A DNA stretch of 64,000 bases from JAZKFT01 sp963845495 (lineage in GTDB: Bacteria; Bacteroidota; Bacteroidia; Chitinophagales; Chitinophagaceae), in NCBI GenBank assembly GCA_963845495.1, contig CAWJTH010000202.1, positions 18,847-82,846 on the forward strand, read 5' to 3'. The position numbers and the translations under genes are program-made. The notes under the pieces are model-generated. The model was not told the origin of the DNA and made no database searches. It was given only the letters and a program-made list of their open reading frames with translations. Below, piece after piece: positions 27,018-35,841 of the stretch. Position 1 is the stretch's first letter. Each line of letters begins with the position of its first letter.

Positions 27018-28049
27018 ATGGAACAATTGCTGGAACAAATAAATGCGCTGCGTCAAGAGATTGCAAGCGCCAAAACCGAGGATAGCACTGCATTGGAAAC
27101 TTTCCGCATTAAATACCTTGGTACAAAAGGTTTGGTAAAAAGCTTGATGGGCGAAATGAAAAATGTGCCTGTTGAACAAAAAAAAGAATTCGGCCAGTTA
27201 CTAAACGAGTTCAAACAATTTGCTGAAAACAAGTTTGAGGAACTAAGCCAATCCATTGCCGGCGGCACAGAAACGGCGACAGATAAAATTGATTATACTT
27301 TGCCTGGAACGCCGTTGCCACTGGGCAGCCGGCACCCCATTAGCATTGTGCGCAACCAAATTGTTTCTATCTTCCGCCGGCTTGGTTTTGCCGTAGCCGA
27401 AGGGCCGGAAATTGAGGATGATTGGCACAACTTTGGCGCATTAAACTTGCCCGAAGACCACCCTGCCCGTGATATGCAGGATACATTTTATATTAACAAT
27501 GATCCCGCTTGGGTGTTGCGTACGCATACCAGCAGCGTGCAGGTGCGAGAAATGCAAAAAGGCAAATTGCCTATCCGCATGATTATGCCTGGCCGTGTGT
27601 ACCGCAACGAAACCATCAGTGCAAGGGCGCATTGCTTTTTTCATCAAATTGAAGGTTTGTATATTGCCGAAAATGTAAGTTTTGCCGACTTGAAACAAAC
27701 GCTTTACTTTTTTGTACAGGAATTGTTTGGCAACACTGTAAAAATCCGTTTTCGCCCCAGCTATTTTCCTTTTACCGAGCCTAGCGCCGAAATGGACATC
27801 ACCTGTCTAATTTGTGGCGGCACGGGCTGTAATGTGTGCAAACATACCGGCTGGGTTGAAATTTTGGGTTGTGGCATGGTACATCCAAATGTGTTGACGA
27901 ATTGCGGCATCGACGCAAATAAATATACCGGGTTTGCCTTTGGCATGGGCATGGAACGCATTACCATGTTGAAATACCAGATAAAAGATTTGCGGCTTTT
28001 CTCGCAGAACGATGTGCGGTTTTTGAAGCAGTTTACAAATGCGGTATAA
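27018..28049 (+). CDS. pheS: Phenylalanyl-tRNA synthetase alpha subunit
   Basis: Class II synthetase catalytic subunit, 343 residues from the ATG at 27018 (MEQLLEQINALRQEI); the frame is open upstream to 26886, but that extension looks non-coding. The N-terminal coiled coil (1-90) binds tRNA. Catalytic motifs: HPISIVRNQIVSIFRRLGF, motif 2 GRVYRNETISARAHCFFHQIEG, here split as GRVYRNET and HCFFHQIEG, then FRPSYFPFTEPSAEMDI, zinc-like CLICGGTGCNVCKHTGW, and motif 3 GFAFGMGMERITMLKY. pheT is not in the window, as is common in Bacteroidota. Confidence 0.96.
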   Translation: MEQLLEQINALRQEIASAKTEDSTALETFRIKYLGTKGLVKSLMGEMKNVPVEQKKEFGQLLNEFKQFAENKFEELSQSIAGGTETATDKIDYTLPGTPLPLGSRHPISIVRNQIVSIFRRLGFAVAEGPEIEDDWHNFGALNLPEDHPARDMQDTFYINNDPAWVLRTHTSSVQVREMQKGKLPIRMIMPGRVYRNETISARAHCFFHQIEGLYIAENVSFADLKQTLYFFVQELFGNTVKIRFRPSYFPFTEPSAEMDITCLICGGTGCNVCKHTGWVEILGCGMVHPNVLTNCGIDANKYTGFAFGMGMERITMLKYQIKDLRLFSQNDVRFLKQFTNAV

Positions 28050-28103
28050 TTTGGTAATTAAGTAATTGGATAAAGAAATTTGTAAATTTGATAAAACTTT
28101 TTT

Positions 28104-28340
28104 ATGCCCAATATTGAATTAAGAAATAAAATCCTGCACGAAGTTTCAACACTTCCAGAAGATGCATTGGTTAAGCTTGATGATTTTATCAATGATTTAA
28201 ATAAAAAAGGAAATGAGCAGGTAAATCCAATAATGCAGCTAGCTGGCATTTGGAATAATATGGACACAGAAAGTTTAGATTTTTTAACAACACAATTATC
28301 GGAAAGGCGCAGTAACAACCGAAGAAATAACCATGAGTGA
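28104..28340 (+). CDS. VapB-like antitoxin
   Basis: A 78-residue protein (MPNIELRNKILHEVSTLPED, ending in a basic tail SERRSNNRRNNHE) whose last codons overlap the PIN toxin start by 8 nt (ATGAGTGA). The N-terminal LPEDALVKLDDFINDL segment recalls DUF2281-type antitoxins. Being paired with a VapC it is almost certainly the antitoxin that neutralises and co-represses the pair. Confidence 0.7.
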   Translation: MPNIELRNKILHEVSTLPEDALVKLDDFINDLNKKGNEQVNPIMQLAGIWNNMDTESLDFLTTQLSERRSNNRRNNHE

Positions 28341-28755
28341 TTATCTTTTTGATACAGATATTATTTCTTACTTTTTGAAGGGTAATGAAATGGTTATCAA
28401 GAATATGGCTGCGTATTTAAAACGCTTTAATTCCAATTCACTTAAAATTAGTTTAATAACTTATTATGAGATTTTAAGTGGCTTGCGCCTTAAAAAGGCA
28501 AGTAGCCAATTATCAAAATTTATGGCAAATAAATCCATGTTCGAAATTTTGGTCCTCACAGAAAAAACAATCGACGCTTCTGCAAATTTTTATGCCGAAA
28601 CCAAACAACTTGGCAAATCGGTTGATGATATTGATTTGTTAATTGCCGGAGTTGCGAAAGCGAATGGTTTGATTTTAGTAACAAATAATGAAAAGCATTT
28701 TGGGCAAATACCATCTTTTGTTTCGCAAAACTGGTCAACTAATTTCTATTTTTAA
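28333..28755 (+). CDS. VapC-type PIN-domain toxin
   Basis: A 140-residue PIN ribonuclease, intact. Acidic active-site residues are visible: FDTD (Asp7 and Asp9), Glu in TYYEILSGLRL (about 46), the DDIDLLIAG cluster (about 97-100), and the C-terminal LVTNNEKHF. It likely cleaves a defined tRNA or rRNA when freed from its antitoxin. It overlaps the antitoxin gene by 8 nt. The homologous pair at 19876-20487 is frameshifted. Confidence 0.88.
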   Translation: MSDYLFDTDIISYFLKGNEMVIKNMAAYLKRFNSNSLKISLITYYEILSGLRLKKASSQLSKFMANKSMFEILVLTEKTIDASANFYAETKQLGKSVDDIDLLIAGVAKANGLILVTNNEKHFGQIPSFVSQNWSTNFYF

Positions 28756-28781
28756 GGCATGCCTATTCCCCATTTTCAACA

Positions 28782-29765
28782 ATGATCCTCATTACCGGCG
28801 GTACCGGCTTACTTGGCCAACAACTAATTGCACATTTGCACCAAAAAGGCATTCAAGACATTGTTGCTCCATACCGAAGTTCAATTCCCATTGGTTTTGA
28901 ACAAAAAGCCCGTTGGGTAAAAGGCGATATTTTGGATGTTATTTTTTTGGAAGAAATAATGCGAGGCATTACGGAAGTATATCATTGCGCTGGTTATGTT
29001 TCTTTTAGCCCAAAACATAAGGCAGAATTATATCAAGTAAATGTTGATGGAACCGCAAATGTAGTAAATGCTAGTTTGGATGCCGGCGTACGAAAACTGG
29101 TACATGTAAGCAGCGTAGCGGCATTGGGCCGCTACCACCAAGGCAAGGTTATTTCCGAAAAAATGGAATGGACCGAAAAATCGAATAATAGCGAATACGG
29201 CAAAACAAAATACTTGGGCGAGATGGAAGTGTGGCGTGGCATTGGCGAAGGGTTGGATGCGGTCATCGTAAACCCAACTATTATTATAAGCCAATATGGC
29301 GATTGGACAAAAGGCTCGATGGCCATTTTCAAAAATATTTACAATGGTTTTCCTTGGTATAGCACGGGCAGTGCAGGCTTTGTAAGTGCATTAGATGTTG
29401 CCGAAGCCATGTACCAATTAATGCAAAGCGATATTTCTGCGCAGCGTTTTATTGTAAACGCCGAAAACAAAACATTTAAAGATTTATTTTTTATGATTGC
29501 CGATGCCTTTGGCAAAAAAAGACCATCAAAAGCCGTAACGCCTTTTTTAGCGGCCATTGTTTGGCGAGTAGAGAAAATAAAAAGTTTCTTCACCAAAAAA
29601 GATCCGATGGTAACAAAAGAAACGGCGGATTCGGCTCTGTCAACCGTGCAATTTGACAATACGGCCTTGCTGAAAGCCTTGCCCAGCTTTACTTACACGC
29701 CCATACAAAAAAGCGTGGAAGAAATTTGCAAGCAATTGAAAGCGAAAACCGTGAATAGTGAATAG
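28782..29765 (+). CDS. NAD-dependent epimerase/dehydratase (extended SDR)
   Basis: Rossmann-fold oxidoreductase, 327 residues. Glycine motif GGTGLLG (residues 6-12), KGDIL, HCAGYVSF, and the active-site pair SEYGKTK (YxxxK) after VHVSSVAALG. The overall pattern is of extended SDRs acting on nucleotide sugars, sterols or dihydroflavonol-like substrates; the substrate is not inferable. The last residues (KTVNSE) and stop codon are encoded in the left arm of the repeat at 29751-29897, so the native C-terminus may have been altered by it. Confidence 0.85.
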   Translation: MILITGGTGLLGQQLIAHLHQKGIQDIVAPYRSSIPIGFEQKARWVKGDILDVIFLEEIMRGITEVYHCAGYVSFSPKHKAELYQVNVDGTANVVNASLDAGVRKLVHVSSVAALGRYHQGKVISEKMEWTEKSNNSEYGKTKYLGEMEVWRGIGEGLDAVIVNPTIIISQYGDWTKGSMAIFKNIYNGFPWYSTGSAGFVSALDVAEAMYQLMQSDISAQRFIVNAENKTFKDLFFMIADAFGKKRPSKAVTPFLAAIVWRVEKIKSFFTKKDPMVTKETADSALSTVQFDNTALLKALPSFTYTPIQKSVEEICKQLKAKTVNSE

Positions 29766-29897
29766 TGAGTGGTGAATAAGTTTCAGATAGTAATTATTTC
29801 CTGATAATTACAAGAATTAAAAACAAAAAAATTAATCAGTTACAGGGAAAGCTCAAATTTAGTGAGCCAACTCACGACTGACCACTCACGATTCACG
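29751..29897. repeat. GTGAATAGTGAATAGTGAG palindromic repeat
   Basis: Left arm 29751-29777 (GTGAATAGTGAATAGTGAGT) and right arm 29871-29897 (ACCACTCACGATTCACG) form an imperfect palindrome whose arms contain the stop codons of both convergent genes (TAG of the SDR gene, TGA of the LpxD-like gene). The right arm shares words with 14938-14964 and with the repeat inside uvrA. Confidence 0.7.
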
Positions 29898-30840
29898 CTT
29901 CCATTACCTTTTTCCAAAGCTCCGGAATGCGTTTTATCCAAACCAATTCTTTGCGTTTTATGCCAGCTTCTTCGGCCGGAAAGCCCATATAAACCTTGCC
30001 GCCTTCGATGCTTTTGGTTACTGCGGTTTGGCCCATAATTACAGCATTGTCGCCAATGCTCAATGTTTTATTTACACCAACTTGTCCCCAAATAGTTACA
30101 CCGTCGCCCACGGTTGTGGCACCTGCAATGCCCACTTGCGAAGCAATAATGCAGTTGCGGCCAATCACCACATCGTGGCCCAACTGGATTAAATTATCCA
30201 GCTTCGTTCCCTGCATAATCCTGGTGTCGTTTGTTACGCCTTTGTCGATGCAACAATTGGCACCAATTTCCACATCGTCTTCAATTACCACGCGGCCGCA
30301 ACTGGCCATTTTTTTATACCAATTCTCCCGGTTTTTTTTGGTGTTGTAATAAAAAGCATCGGCCCCAATTACAGTACCAGCATGTATTGTAACGTTATTG
30401 CCAATTACACAATCGCTGTAAATGGTAACGTTTGGATGAATGACACAACCATTGCCAATCACTACATTTTCGCCAATAAATGCATTGGGCGCAATATGTG
30501 TTCCATGGCCGATAATGGCTGTTTCTGCCAGCATTTTTGTAGCTGGTTTTAACGGTCTAAAATGTTGCACAATTTTTAAATAACCTTCAAACGGTTGTTC
30601 CATGAAAAGCAAGGTTTTGCCTGGCGGAACGGTAACATCTTTTGAATTAATAATGATGAATTTGGCAGGGCTGTTCAAGCAAGTTCCATAATATTTTGGG
30701 TGATCCACAAATACCATATCATTATGCTGCACTTTATGTATTTCGTTGATGCCCGGAACCGGTGCATTGGCATCACCAATTATTTCTGCCCCAATTAATT
30801 GCGCAATCGTGCTGGCTGTTGTGCCTTCAGGAAAAATCAT
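29893..30840 (-). CDS. LpxD-like acyltransferase (second paralogue)
   Basis: Left-handed beta-helix acyltransferase, 315 residues. An N-terminal uridine-binding-like domain (1-100, HPKYYGTCLNSPAKFIIIN) is followed by hexapeptide repeats (105-290). The LpxD catalytic His is retained in LIQLGHDVVIGRN. It lacks the usual C-terminal helix bundle of LpxD, ending in a short IPELWKKVMEA helix. It differs strongly from the LpxD at 5817-6869. It may acylate a different UDP-sugar or be the second LpxD-like enzyme often found in Bacteroidota. The final codons lie in a repeat arm. Confidence 0.8.
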   Translation of the reverse strand: MIFPEGTTASTIAQLIGAEIIGDANAPVPGINEIHKVQHNDMVFVDHPKYYGTCLNSPAKFIIINSKDVTVPPGKTLLFMEQPFEGYLKIVQHFRPLKPATKMLAETAIIGHGTHIAPNAFIGENVVIGNGCVIHPNVTIYSDCVIGNNVTIHAGTVIGADAFYYNTKKNRENWYKKMASCGRVVIEDDVEIGANCCIDKGVTNDTRIMQGTKLDNLIQLGHDVVIGRNCIIASQVGIAGATTVGDGVTIWGQVGVNKTLSIGDNAVIMGQTAVTKSIEGGKVYMGFPAEEAGIKRKELVWIKRIPELWKKVMEA

Positions 30841-31147
30841 CTGTTCAATTTTTTACAAATGTAGCGCAAGCGGCAATTTGGCCATTAAGTCATTTGGTCA
30901 TCAAAGCATTGAAAATTTATTCAATAGGCCAATTGGATTGTTTTATTTCTCGTCCTTTTATTTCTTGTCCTTGTTTTCTTGCCCTTCTGGTTCTTGTTTT
31001 CTTGCCTCCTTGCCTCCTTGTTTCTTGTCTCCTTGTTTTCTTGCCTTCTTGTAGCCTCGTCCTCTTGTCTCTTTATTCCTATATTTTCAATATTTATTGA
31101 AAATATAGGAATAAAGACTTTATCTTGCAGCCTTAAATCAATCGATC
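30841..31147. other. Intergenic region with pyrimidine-rich tract and a perfect palindrome
   Basis: 307 bp. From about 30945 to 31080 the plus strand is strongly C/T-rich with reiterated TTCTTGTCC, TTGCCTCC and TTGTTTTC words, almost free of A. It is followed by the 46-bp palindrome at 31071-31116. No ORF in it is credible. Confidence 0.6.
31071..31116. promoter_or_regulatory. Perfect 46-bp palindrome upstream of the DCC gene
   Basis: 22-bp perfect arms (CTTTATTCCTATATTTTCAA plus TA, and complement) around a 2-nt spacer, 31 bp before the ATG at 31148. TATTGA in the right arm and TATCTTGC at 31121-31128 could form a -33/-7 pair spaced about 21 nt, so it might be an operator or a 5' hairpin. 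It could also be a bidirectional hairpin. Confidence 0.5.
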
Positions 31148-31910
31148 ATGAACCGCCATTTTGATAAAGCATTATTGTACGACGATAATTGTCCGCTTTG
31201 CGTAGCATATACCAGTGCCTTCGTAAAAACAGGAATGTTGGACGCCGATAAAAGGATTTCATTTTCACAAATAAATACTGCCGATTATGCCATTGATTAT
31301 AATAAAGCAAGGCACGAAATACCGCTGGTTGATTTTAAAAATGGCGAGATAAAATATGGTGTTGATGCCTTGGCAGAAATTTTAAACCAGCGGTTTTGTT
31401 TTGTAAAACCGATACTAAAAATCGGTTTCATTAATTTGTTTTTTAGAAAATTATATCGCGTCATTTCTTACAACCGAAAAATAATTGTGGCAAAACCAAG
31501 TACCCCAAAAACATGCTTCGATTGTTCGCCGGATTATAGTGTTCGGCACCGTTTTTATCTTGCTCTTTTCACTTGGCTATCTACCAATTTTTTACTGGCA
31601 AATGCAGTGGCAGAAAGCTTACAAAAAGTATCAGCAGGGTTTAAGCCGTGGTGGTTTTTTTGCTGGATGTTGGTTGCTATTTCAATGATGATAAACAAAA
31701 CAAAAAAACAAGCATTGGATATTGCTGTGCATACAGGTATAATTATGATGGTTGCAACAATTATTTATGCGTTGTTATTGCAATTTTTTTCAATTGTTAT
31801 TCACATTTCACTTAATTTTTTATTTAGTGATTTTATTACCTTCTTTGCTTTGGATGATGTGGCAAACAAAGCGCCGCATTACTTTTCACCGCCAACAACA
31901 TGCTAGCTGA
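31148..31910 (+). CDS. DCC-family (DUF393) thiol-disulfide oxidoreductase-like protein, C-terminus frameshifted
   Basis: The N-terminal domain has the YDDNCPLC motif (CxxC at residues 17-20) of the DCC/DUF393 family, followed by hydrophobic segments (about 135-160, 175-190, 200-225). The continuous frame ends at 31906 with an unlikely tail (DDVANKAPHYFSPPTTC). If the T6 run at 31816-31821 were T5, the protein would end FYLVILLPSLLWMMWQTKRR, then ITFHRQQHAS, with a TGA at 31908-31910: a membrane helix and basic tail, which fits better. Redox function is inferred from the CxxC. Confidence 0.75.
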
Positions 31911-32351
31911 AACGTAGTATTGGCAATGGTTTCAGGTATTCGAAGCTGTATGAGGGGCATAGTTTTAGCATTCGTTTTTCCGCAAAATATTATCCGTTTT
32001 TTTGTAAATAAAAAAGCACTATTTGAGAAACACACAATTAAATTGAAAAAATGTGAATAAAATAATTGCATGATTTTTTTTTAATCGAATAAATGTTTTT
32101 TAATATTGTGGAGGGAAATTTATTCCCAGGTACTTACTAACCCATTTATATAAATATCCCCCCGCAAAAAACGGGGGGATATTGTTTGTTAAAAGTTTAC
32201 AAAAGCAAGCGTTAGGGTGGCAAGCTTTGCAGACAAACGGCTTCCTTTTTCGTGTGTTTTCCGATCCAAAAAACGTGGCTTTATTGAATGTTTTTTATCT
32301 TCATTCCCTTCACTATTTTATAATCATTTTTGTACCATTTTTTTGATTGAT
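31911..32351. other. Intergenic region before the pseudouridine synthase
   Basis: AT-rich and without a credible gene. It contains the G/C hairpin at 32153-32183. The frame upstream of ATG 32352 is open from 32217, but its translation shows no family resemblance. Confidence 0.5.
32153..32183 (+). terminator. Strong G/C hairpin (terminator-like)
   Basis: Perfect 12-bp stem AATATCCCCCCG / CGGGGGGATATT (32153-32164 and 32172-32183) with an A-rich 7-nt loop and a following TTGTTTGTT. It probably ends the DCC transcript, although 240 bp downstream of it. Confidence 0.65.
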
Positions 32352-32954
32352 ATGCCACAACATTCTTACTTCGTTATTTACAAACCTTACCAAGTAATGT
32401 CGCAATTTTCCCCTTCGGGTGATAAAAAAACATTAAAAGATTATTTTGATGTGCCGAAAGATGTGTACCCTGTTGGGCGGTTAGATTTTGATAGCGAAGG
32501 CTTATTGATTTTAACCAACGACACGTCATTAAACCATCAATTGTTGCATCCCCAAAACGAACACGAAAGGGAATATTGGGCACAGGTAGATTATGCTGTT
32601 TTACCATCATCCATCCAACAAATACAACAAGGTGTTGCCATCAATATCGATGGAAAAATGTACCAAACAAAGCCATGCCAAGCATCCCTTATTTTGCCCG
32701 AACCGCAAGTGCCAGATCGGTTTCCACCCATCCGTTTTAGAAAAGAAATACCAACCACATGGCTACAATTAATTTTAAAGGAGGGGAAAAATAGACAGGT
32801 AAGAAAAATGACCGCTGCAATCGGGCACCCAACTTTGCGGTTAATCCGTTACAGAATAGAACAAATAAAATTGGGCACCATGCAACCCAGCGATATGATT
32901 GAAATGGATGAATCAACCATTAAAAAAGCATTATTTAAAAATGGAAAACGATAA
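32352..32954 (+). CDS. Pseudouridine synthase, RsuA/RluE type
   Basis: RNA-modifying enzyme of the RsuA/RluB/E/F family, 200 residues from the ATG at 32352 (MPQHSYFVIYKPYQVMSQFS). The catalytic motif VGRLDFDSEGLLILTND carries the nucleophilic Asp. Later motifs are LKEGKNRQVRKMTAAIGHPT and LRLIRYRIEQIKLG. It lacks an S4 domain, as RluE does, so 23S rRNA is the likely substrate. The stop overlaps the GNAT gene start by 14 nt. Confidence 0.88.
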   Translation: MPQHSYFVIYKPYQVMSQFSPSGDKKTLKDYFDVPKDVYPVGRLDFDSEGLLILTNDTSLNHQLLHPQNEHEREYWAQVDYAVLPSSIQQIQQGVAINIDGKMYQTKPCQASLILPEPQVPDRFPPIRFRKEIPTTWLQLILKEGKNRQVRKMTAAIGHPTLRLIRYRIEQIKLGTMQPSDMIEMDESTIKKALFKNGKR

Positions 32955-33381
32955 TTATCAAAAAGACGGATTTATTATTTCAACCGATAAGTCTTTGCTG
33001 GATATAAATTACATCCATCATTATTTGTCGACGGAAAGTTATTGGGCGCAAGGCATACCTTACGAAACCGTTAAACGCTCCATCGAGAATTCTTTTTGTT
33101 TTGGTATGTATAAAAATGGAAAACAAATTGGTTTTGCGAGGGTAATTACAGATTTTGCCACTTTTGCGTGGCTCTGCGATGTGTTTGTGAATGAAGATTT
33201 CAGAGGATTAAGCTTGGGGAAATGGTTGATGGAAACAATCCACAGCCATCCAACATTGCAAGGTTTTCGGGCGTGGATGTTGGGTACAAAAGACGCCCAC
33301 GGATTGTATGCCCAATTTGGTTACGGCCCGCTTCCCGAACCGCATCGGATAATGCGGAGGACCGGAAAAATTCCAAAATAA
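32941..33381 (+). CDS. GNAT-family N-acetyltransferase
   Basis: A 146-residue GNAT protein from the ATG at 32941 (MENDNYQKDGFIIS), overlapping the pseudouridine synthase by 14 nt and so translationally linked. The acetyl-CoA-binding region is VFVNEDFRGLSLGKWLMETI (a variant of Q/RxxGxG/A). Preceding strands are SFCFGMYKNGKQIGFARVIT and FAWLCDVFV. The tail LYAQFGYGPLPEPHRIMRR is typical of small-molecule GNATs. Substrate unknown. Confidence 0.85.
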   Translation: MENDNYQKDGFIISTDKSLLDINYIHHYLSTESYWAQGIPYETVKRSIENSFCFGMYKNGKQIGFARVITDFATFAWLCDVFVNEDFRGLSLGKWLMETIHSHPTLQGFRAWMLGTKDAHGLYAQFGYGPLPEPHRIMRRTGKIPK

Positions 33382-33382
33382 A

Positions 33383-33520
33383 AAAAATCCAAATCCCAAC
33401 AAATTAGACATTCACCTGATTATTCTAACTTTTATGTACGATGATTTTAAAGTGGAAATTTTAAAATAGACTCGCAAGTCCCACTAGTTGAAATTTGGAA
33501 TTTTCCCTTTTGGAATTTGT
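33383..33520. repeat. CCAAATCCCAAC / TTTGGAATTTT palindromic repeat
   Basis: Left AAAATCCAAATCCCAAC and right TTGGAATTTTCCCTTTTGGA form a loose palindrome upstream of kbl. The same words occur at 39355-39511 and 52652-52785. Confidence 0.55.
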
Positions 33521-33526
33521 ACATCC

Positions 33527-33534
33527 TACATTTG
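33527..33534 (+). promoter_or_regulatory. Candidate -7 element of kbl (TACATTTG)
   Basis: TACATTTG matches TAnnTTTG 19 nt before the kbl ATG. Upstream TTTTGG at about 33508 gives a 14-nt spacer, shorter than usual. Confidence 0.4.
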
Positions 33535-33553
33535 CAGCAATTAAACGCATCGT

Positions 33554-34741
33554 ATGAATTCTAATTTTTCAGAGCGCATCGGAAAAGAATTAGCGGAAAT
33601 TGAAGCCGCTGGGTTATATAAAAAAGAACGCATCATTACCAGCGAGCAAGGCCCCGAAATTGTAGTGAACGGCAAAACGGTATTAAACTTTTGCGCCAAT
33701 AATTATCTTGGCCTTTCATCGCACCCAAAAGTAATAGAGGCTGCGCACGAAGCCATTAATACGCATGGTTATGGCATGAGCAGCGTTCGGTTTATTTGCG
33801 GCACGCAAGACATCCACAAACAATTGGAAGCGAAGCTTGCCACTTTTTTGGGTACGGAAGACACCATTTTATATGCAGCCGCTTTTGATGCCAACGGCGG
33901 CGTTTTTGAACCTTTGTTTGGTGAACAAGATGCGATCATCAGCGATGCGTTGAACCATGCCTCAATTATAGATGGAGTAAGGCTTTGCAAGGCGCAACGT
34001 TATCGCTACGAGCATAATAATATGGCTGATTTGGAAGCGAAATTGAAAGAAACACAAAACCTGCGCAACCGCATAATTGTTACAGACGGTTCGTTTAGTA
34101 TGGACGGAACCATTGCGCAGTTGGATAAAATTTGCGACCTCGCTGATAAATACGACGCAATTGTAATGATTGACGAATGCCACAGCAGCGGCTTTTTGGG
34201 CAAGAACGGCCGCGGCACGCATGAATATCGTGGGGTTATGGGCCGCATCGACATCATCACCGGAACACTTGGCAAAGCATTGGGCGGCGCTAGCGGCGGT
34301 TTTACATCAGGCAAAAAAGAAGTGATTGAAATGTTGCGCCAGCGCAGTAGGCCTTATCTTTTTTCAAACACCGTGGCGCCAAGTATTGTGGGTGCCAGCA
34401 TTGCCGTGTTGGATATGCTAACCGAAACAACCGAATTACGTGATCAGCTTGAAATAAACACCAAATATTTTAGGGAGCAAATGACTAACGCCGGGTTCGA
34501 CATAAAACCCGGCGACCACCCGATTGTACCGATTATGCTGTACGATGCAGTGGTGGCGCAAACTTTTGCTGCCAAATTGTTGGAAGAAAGCGTGTATGTC
34601 ATCGGGTTTTTCTTTCCCGTTGTGGCAAAGGGTCTTGCCCGCATCAGGGTGCAATTAAGTGCCGCACACACCCGCGAACATTTAGACAAAGCCATTGCCG
34701 CATTTACAAAAGTGGGCAAGGAATTGGGTGTGTTACAGTAA
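33554..34741 (+). CDS. kbl: Glycine C-acetyltransferase (2-amino-3-ketobutyrate CoA ligase)
   Basis: PLP enzyme of threonine degradation: 2-amino-3-oxobutyrate + CoA to glycine + acetyl-CoA. The 395-residue length and start MNSNFSERIGKELAEIEAAG match Kbl. Markers: NFCANNYLGLSSHP, the alpha-oxoamine synthase region GMSSVRFICGTQDIHKQLE, DECHSSGFLGKNGRGT, and the PLP lysine in TGTLGKALGG (about Lys241). Threonine dehydrogenase is not adjacent, so the full tdh-kbl pathway is not shown here. Other alpha-oxoamine synthases (BioF, SPT) are less likely given the N-terminal match. Confidence 0.92.
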   Translation: MNSNFSERIGKELAEIEAAGLYKKERIITSEQGPEIVVNGKTVLNFCANNYLGLSSHPKVIEAAHEAINTHGYGMSSVRFICGTQDIHKQLEAKLATFLGTEDTILYAAAFDANGGVFEPLFGEQDAIISDALNHASIIDGVRLCKAQRYRYEHNNMADLEAKLKETQNLRNRIIVTDGSFSMDGTIAQLDKICDLADKYDAIVMIDECHSSGFLGKNGRGTHEYRGVMGRIDIITGTLGKALGGASGGFTSGKKEVIEMLRQRSRPYLFSNTVAPSIVGASIAVLDMLTETTELRDQLEINTKYFREQMTNAGFDIKPGDHPIVPIMLYDAVVAQTFAAKLLEESVYVIGFFFPVVAKGLARIRVQLSAAHTREHLDKAIAAFTKVGKELGVLQ

Positions 34742-34782
34742 TTACCCTTAATTTTATTTCAAACAAAACCACCCAAAACTAT

Positions 34783-35826
34783 ATGCAAGAAAACTTGCCC
34801 GAAACCGAACAACCGATAAACGAAGAAAGCTGTGCAAATTGTGGAAGCCATGCCGTTTTAAAAGATTATCCAACCAAACTTTGCGCTGATTGCAGACAAG
34901 CTTTTATTAAGTTTCCGATTCCCAAATGGATACTTGGATTTGCTGGTGGCATTTTATTAATCGTGTTATATTCCATGATTAAACTGCCCGCAAATCTTGC
35001 ATTGGGAATACATTTTGAGAAAGGTAAAAAAGCGATGGCCGAAAACAAGTATTTAACCGCCGAAAGCGAATTGGCGAAAGTGGTAGACAAAGCACCAAAT
35101 TATACAGAAGCTAAGTGTTTATTGGCCATAGCTGCATTTCATAACCAAGATTTTTTTGTCGAAAATGAAATGTTTCAGCAATTAAAAGGCGTTGATCTTA
35201 AAGACGATGCATTACTTGCTAGTGCGAACGAAGTAATAAAAGAAATGGACGGATATATACCTTCCGACTCAATGAATTTGTTGTTAGCTAAATATAATAA
35301 CAATAGCGACAGCATTCCGGATGCTATATTAGAAAAATTTATTAGTGCATACCCAAGCGAACTTTATCCTGTACAATTATACGCCAGCTCACTATTTAAT
35401 AGAAATGTGTATAAAAAATCGGATAGCTTGGCGCAAATCGCACTTACCATGGAGCCAGACTTTATGCCAGCAATTTCTTTGAGGGCTGGTACACTCCGAT
35501 ATTTAAAACAATACGATTCTGCCATTTATTTCAACAATTTATTGCTGGCGCAAAATGTGGAGTCGGTTTATGCAATTTCATCAAAAGCAAGAACCTTGTT
35601 GATGCAAAAGAAAGATGCCGAGGCATTAAAAACCGCATTGGAGGCGCAAAAGTTGAAACAATCCGACGGATATAATTTAGCTACGTTAGCAATTATTTAT
35701 CACCTAACCGGAAAGTTAAAAGAGCGTGATGCTATTGTTTCGCAAACGCAAAACGATTCGTTGGCTATCCCGTACATGAAATACGCCAATGAAGTTATTT
35801 CAGGCAAACAAAAATTTAGAGACTAA
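34783..35826 (+). CDS. Zinc-ribbon, single-pass membrane protein with TPR-like repeats
   Basis: A 347-residue protein. CANC (17-20) and CADC (34-37) make a four-Cys zinc ribbon; a membrane helix follows (about 48-66, WILGFAGGILLIVLYSMI); then helical repeats resembling TPR (about 78-340, for example YLTAESELAKVVDKAPNYTE and AISLRAGTLRYLKQYDSAI). The ribbon would face the cytosol. It sits 15 bp before the HExxH membrane protein gene, so the two are probably co-transcribed and may act together. Specific function unknown. Confidence 0.7.
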   Translation: MQENLPETEQPINEESCANCGSHAVLKDYPTKLCADCRQAFIKFPIPKWILGFAGGILLIVLYSMIKLPANLALGIHFEKGKKAMAENKYLTAESELAKVVDKAPNYTEAKCLLAIAAFHNQDFFVENEMFQQLKGVDLKDDALLASANEVIKEMDGYIPSDSMNLLLAKYNNNSDSIPDAILEKFISAYPSELYPVQLYASSLFNRNVYKKSDSLAQIALTMEPDFMPAISLRAGTLRYLKQYDSAIYFNNLLLAQNVESVYAISSKARTLLMQKKDAEALKTALEAQKLKQSDGYNLATLAIIYHLTGKLKERDAIVSQTQNDSLAIPYMKYANEVISGKQKFRD

Positions 35827-35841
35827 AAAAAATATCCGTAC

